Of a DNA stretch of 16,941 nt, positions 15,431-16,941 are shown one piece after another. Under the pieces are notes generated by a model, which did not search any database, was not told the DNA's origin, and was given only the letters and a program-made list of their open reading frames with translations. The position numbers and the translations under genes were made by a program. Numbering within the stretch: position 1 is the stretch's first letter; every line of letters begins with the position of its first letter. This stretch comes from DAONJL01 sp035405645 [NCBI: bacterium] (lineage in GTDB: Bacteria > JAGOBX01 > DAONJL01), in the NCBI GenBank assembly GCA_035405645.1, contig DAONJL010000023.1, positions 1 through 16,941 of the forward strand, given 5' to 3'.

Positions 15431-15994
15431 ATGGAAAATAAATCAAATAGAAAAGCAATTTTTTTGGATAGAGATGGCACAATTATAAAAGACAATCATT
15501 ATGTCCATAAAATAAAAGATGTTGAATTTTATAAATGTACTTTTGAGGCATTACGAAAAATGCAGGAAAAAGGTTATTTGCTTTTCATTACTTCTAATCA
15601 AGCAGGAATTGGACGAGGTTATTATACCGAAAAAGAATATTATGAAGTAACAAATTATATTTTAAATGAATTACTAAAGAATGGTGTAAAAATAACAAAA
15701 ACATATTTTGCACCATATTATGAAAATGCAATTGACCCTAAATATCGACAAGGTGAGCATTTAAGAAAACCAAATATCGGTATGTTACTTTTAGCACAAA
15801 AAGAGTTTAATATTGATTTTAAAAAAAGTTTTATGATTGGTGATAAGATTACTGATATTATTGCAGGTAAAAATGCTGGTTGTAAGACTATATTTGTTTT
15901 AACCGGGCAAGGTAAAAAAGAATTAGAATTTACTGATGATTGTGAACCTGATTATATTTGTAAAGATATTGGTGATGCAGTGAGATATATATAA
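15431..15994 (+). CDS. GmhB/HisB-N-like HAD phosphatase lacking zinc ligands
   Basis: A 187-residue phosphatase of the HAD group containing D-glycero-D-manno-heptose 1,7-bisphosphate 7-phosphatase (GmhB) and the histidinol phosphatase domain of HisB. Motif I is FLDRDGTII with Asp13 and Asp15; motif II is FITSNQAGIGRG (52-63); the substrate Arg-Lys pair is LRKP (111-114); motif IV is MIGDKITDIIAGKNAG with Asp138 and Asp142. GmhB normally has a structural zinc site of CPH and CxC before RKP. Here these are FAPYY (93-97) and GEHLRKP, with no cysteines, so the zinc should be absent. No other heptose or histidine pathway genes are nearby, leaving the substrate open. The stop is immediately followed by thiL ATG, so the two are co-transcribed. 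Confidence 0.85.
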   Translation: MENKSNRKAIFLDRDGTIIKDNHYVHKIKDVEFYKCTFEALRKMQEKGYLLFITSNQAGIGRGYYTEKEYYEVTNYILNELLKNGVKITKTYFAPYYENAIDPKYRQGEHLRKPNIGMLLLAQKEFNIDFKKSFMIGDKITDIIAGKNAGCKTIFVLTGQGKKELEFTDDCEPDYICKDIGDAVRYI

Positions 15995-16941
15995 ATGAAA
16001 GAATTTGAATTAATTGACAAAATAAAAAATCTATCAAAAAAAATAATAAATAAAAATTATATTAAAAAAAGCATTGGTGATGATTGTGCTGTTTTACCTT
16101 TTTCAAAAAAACACGATTTATTAGTTTCTACTGACCAAATTATTGAAGATACCCATTTTAAATTAGATTGGTATAACCCTTCTGAATTAGTAAAAAAAGT
16201 TTTATATTCAAACATAAGTGATATAAATGCTTGTGGTGGATTTCCTTTTGCCTGTCTTTTAAGCGCTGGTTTATCTTCAAAATTTTCTGATAACTATTTA
16301 ATGCAATTTATAAAATCATTAAATGCTGAAACAAAAAAATTTGAGATTGATTTAATCGGCGGTGATACTTGTTCTGCAAAATATAATTATTTTACTATTA
16401 CTTTATTTGGCTTTGTAGAAAAGAATGAAGCAATTTTTCGTAGTGGTGCTAAATCAGGTGATTATGTTTATATTACTGGTGAACCTGGCTTGTCTGATGC
16501 TGGATTATTTTTATTATTAAATAACGAAACTCTTGATTCACAATATAAAAAATATCTGGTTAAAAAGCATTTAATTCCATCAATTATTCAAAATAAAAAT
16601 GAGCTTAAAAATATTTTTAATGATGCTAATTCAATGATTGATTTAAGTGATGGTTTATCAAGTGAATTAAATCACATAGCAAGAGAAAGCAAGAAAAAAA
16701 TAATTATTAAAAAAGATTTAATTCCAATAAATAAAAATTTAAAATTGTTTTGTAAGGATTATAATAAAAATATTTATAAAATAATTTTTAGCGGGGGCGA
16801 AGATTATTATTTGGTTTTTACTTCAAATAAAAAAATTTTAAATAAAAATATTTATTGCATTGGTTGGGTTGAAAATGGGGCTGGCGTTTTCTTATTTGAA
16901 AAAGATAAATATACAAAAATAGATCGCACAGGTTTTGAACA
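15995..16941 (+). CDS. thiL: Thiamine-monophosphate kinase ThiL (3' end beyond window)
   Basis: ThiL phosphorylates thiamine monophosphate to the active cofactor thiamine diphosphate using ATP. The frame opens at ATG 15995, directly after the preceding stop, and remains open to base 16941, giving 315 residues. Family motifs in order are SIGDDCAVL (26-34), STDQIIEDTHF (45-55), NISDINACGG (73-82, usually LSDI-AMG), IGGDTCSA (121-128), SGAKSGDYVYITG (150-162), MIDLSDGLSSEL (214-225) and FSGGEDYYLVF (265-275). The last visible residues, RTGFEH, match the C-terminal GYxHF signature, so only a few codons are missing. AIR-synthetase-like dimer fold is expected, with the Asp-rich motifs binding Mg-ATP. 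No other thiamine genes are visible. Confidence 0.95.
   Translation, partial: MKEFELIDKIKNLSKKIINKNYIKKSIGDDCAVLPFSKKHDLLVSTDQIIEDTHFKLDWYNPSELVKKVLYSNISDINACGGFPFACLLSAGLSSKFSDNYLMQFIKSLNAETKKFEIDLIGGDTCSAKYNYFTITLFGFVEKNEAIFRSGAKSGDYVYITGEPGLSDAGLFLLLNNETLDSQYKKYLVKKHLIPSIIQNKNELKNIFNDANSMIDLSDGLSSELNHIARESKKKIIIKKDLIPINKNLKLFCKDYNKNIYKIIFSGGEDYYLVFTSNKKILNKNIYCIGWVENGAGVFLFEKDKYTKIDRTGFE

Noticed and set aside
15382-15495. Longer start for the radical SAM gene at 15495
   Set aside because: It would overlap the start of the divergent phosphatase, and the extra residues are the antisense of its motif I region; ATG 15381 starts exactly at the conserved domain.
1-16941. CRISPR array, tRNA or rRNA genes, prophage or toxin-antitoxin pair
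   Set aside because: Reading both strands, no regularly spaced repeats, GC-rich structured RNA segments, phage genes or paired small genes were seen; any RNA gene should stand out in this AT-rich background.

Overview
This 16.9 kb window is extremely AT-rich bacterial chromosome, roughly a fifth to a quarter G+C by eye. It is gene-dense, with short intergenic gaps, TAA/TGA stops and sigma-70-like promoters. Housekeeping genes (der, thiL, nadA) sit beside envelope-glycan and signalling genes, so this looks like ordinary chromosome of a low-GC bacterium, not a phage or plasmid. The export-type periplasmic domain and the GmhB-like phosphatase hint at a diderm, but I cannot name the phylum. TGA acts as a stop (der ends in TGA, and several ATGA overlaps exist), so the genetic code is not a TGA-reassigned one.

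Layout. Bases 1-195 are the 3' end of a gene resembling the C-terminal tail of Rpn/PD-(D/E)XK transposase-like nucleases. A rightward block follows (273-7568): an ATP-cone plus uridine-kinase-type nucleoside kinase, a membrane histidine kinase overlapping its end, then a second promoter and a HAD phosphatase, the ribosome-assembly GTPase Der, and a large protein of (alpha/alpha)-toroid glycosidase-like appearance coupled to der. This block meets, with one base between stop codons, a leftward block (14034-7570): histidine kinase, export-type periplasmic protein, quinolinate synthase NadA, Gfo/Idh/MocA sugar dehydrogenase, GT87-like membrane glycosyltransferase and a DUF362/ferredoxin protein. 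Most of these genes are joined by 4-base ATGA overlaps. A separate leftward B12-binding/radical SAM gene (15381-14194) diverges from a rightward GmhB-like HAD phosphatase that directly abuts thiL, which runs off the window end.

How the genes may work together. The leftward operon combines a sensor kinase, a periplasmic export-like protein, a nucleotide-sugar-type dehydrogenase and a lipid-linked-sugar-type glycosyltransferase. This suggests envelope glycan assembly, with NadA (NAD precursor synthesis, an Fe-S enzyme) and a two-cluster ferredoxin-like protein in the same transcript. Both histidine kinases are orphans, with no response regulator in the window.

No CRISPR array, tRNA, rRNA, complete insertion sequence, prophage or recognisable defence system was found. 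The points most worth a second look are the nucleoside kinase (apparently split ATP-cone, altered P-loop), the unassigned 766-residue protein coupled to Der, the export-domain/FxLYD-like fusion protein, and the zinc-ligand-less GmhB homologue.
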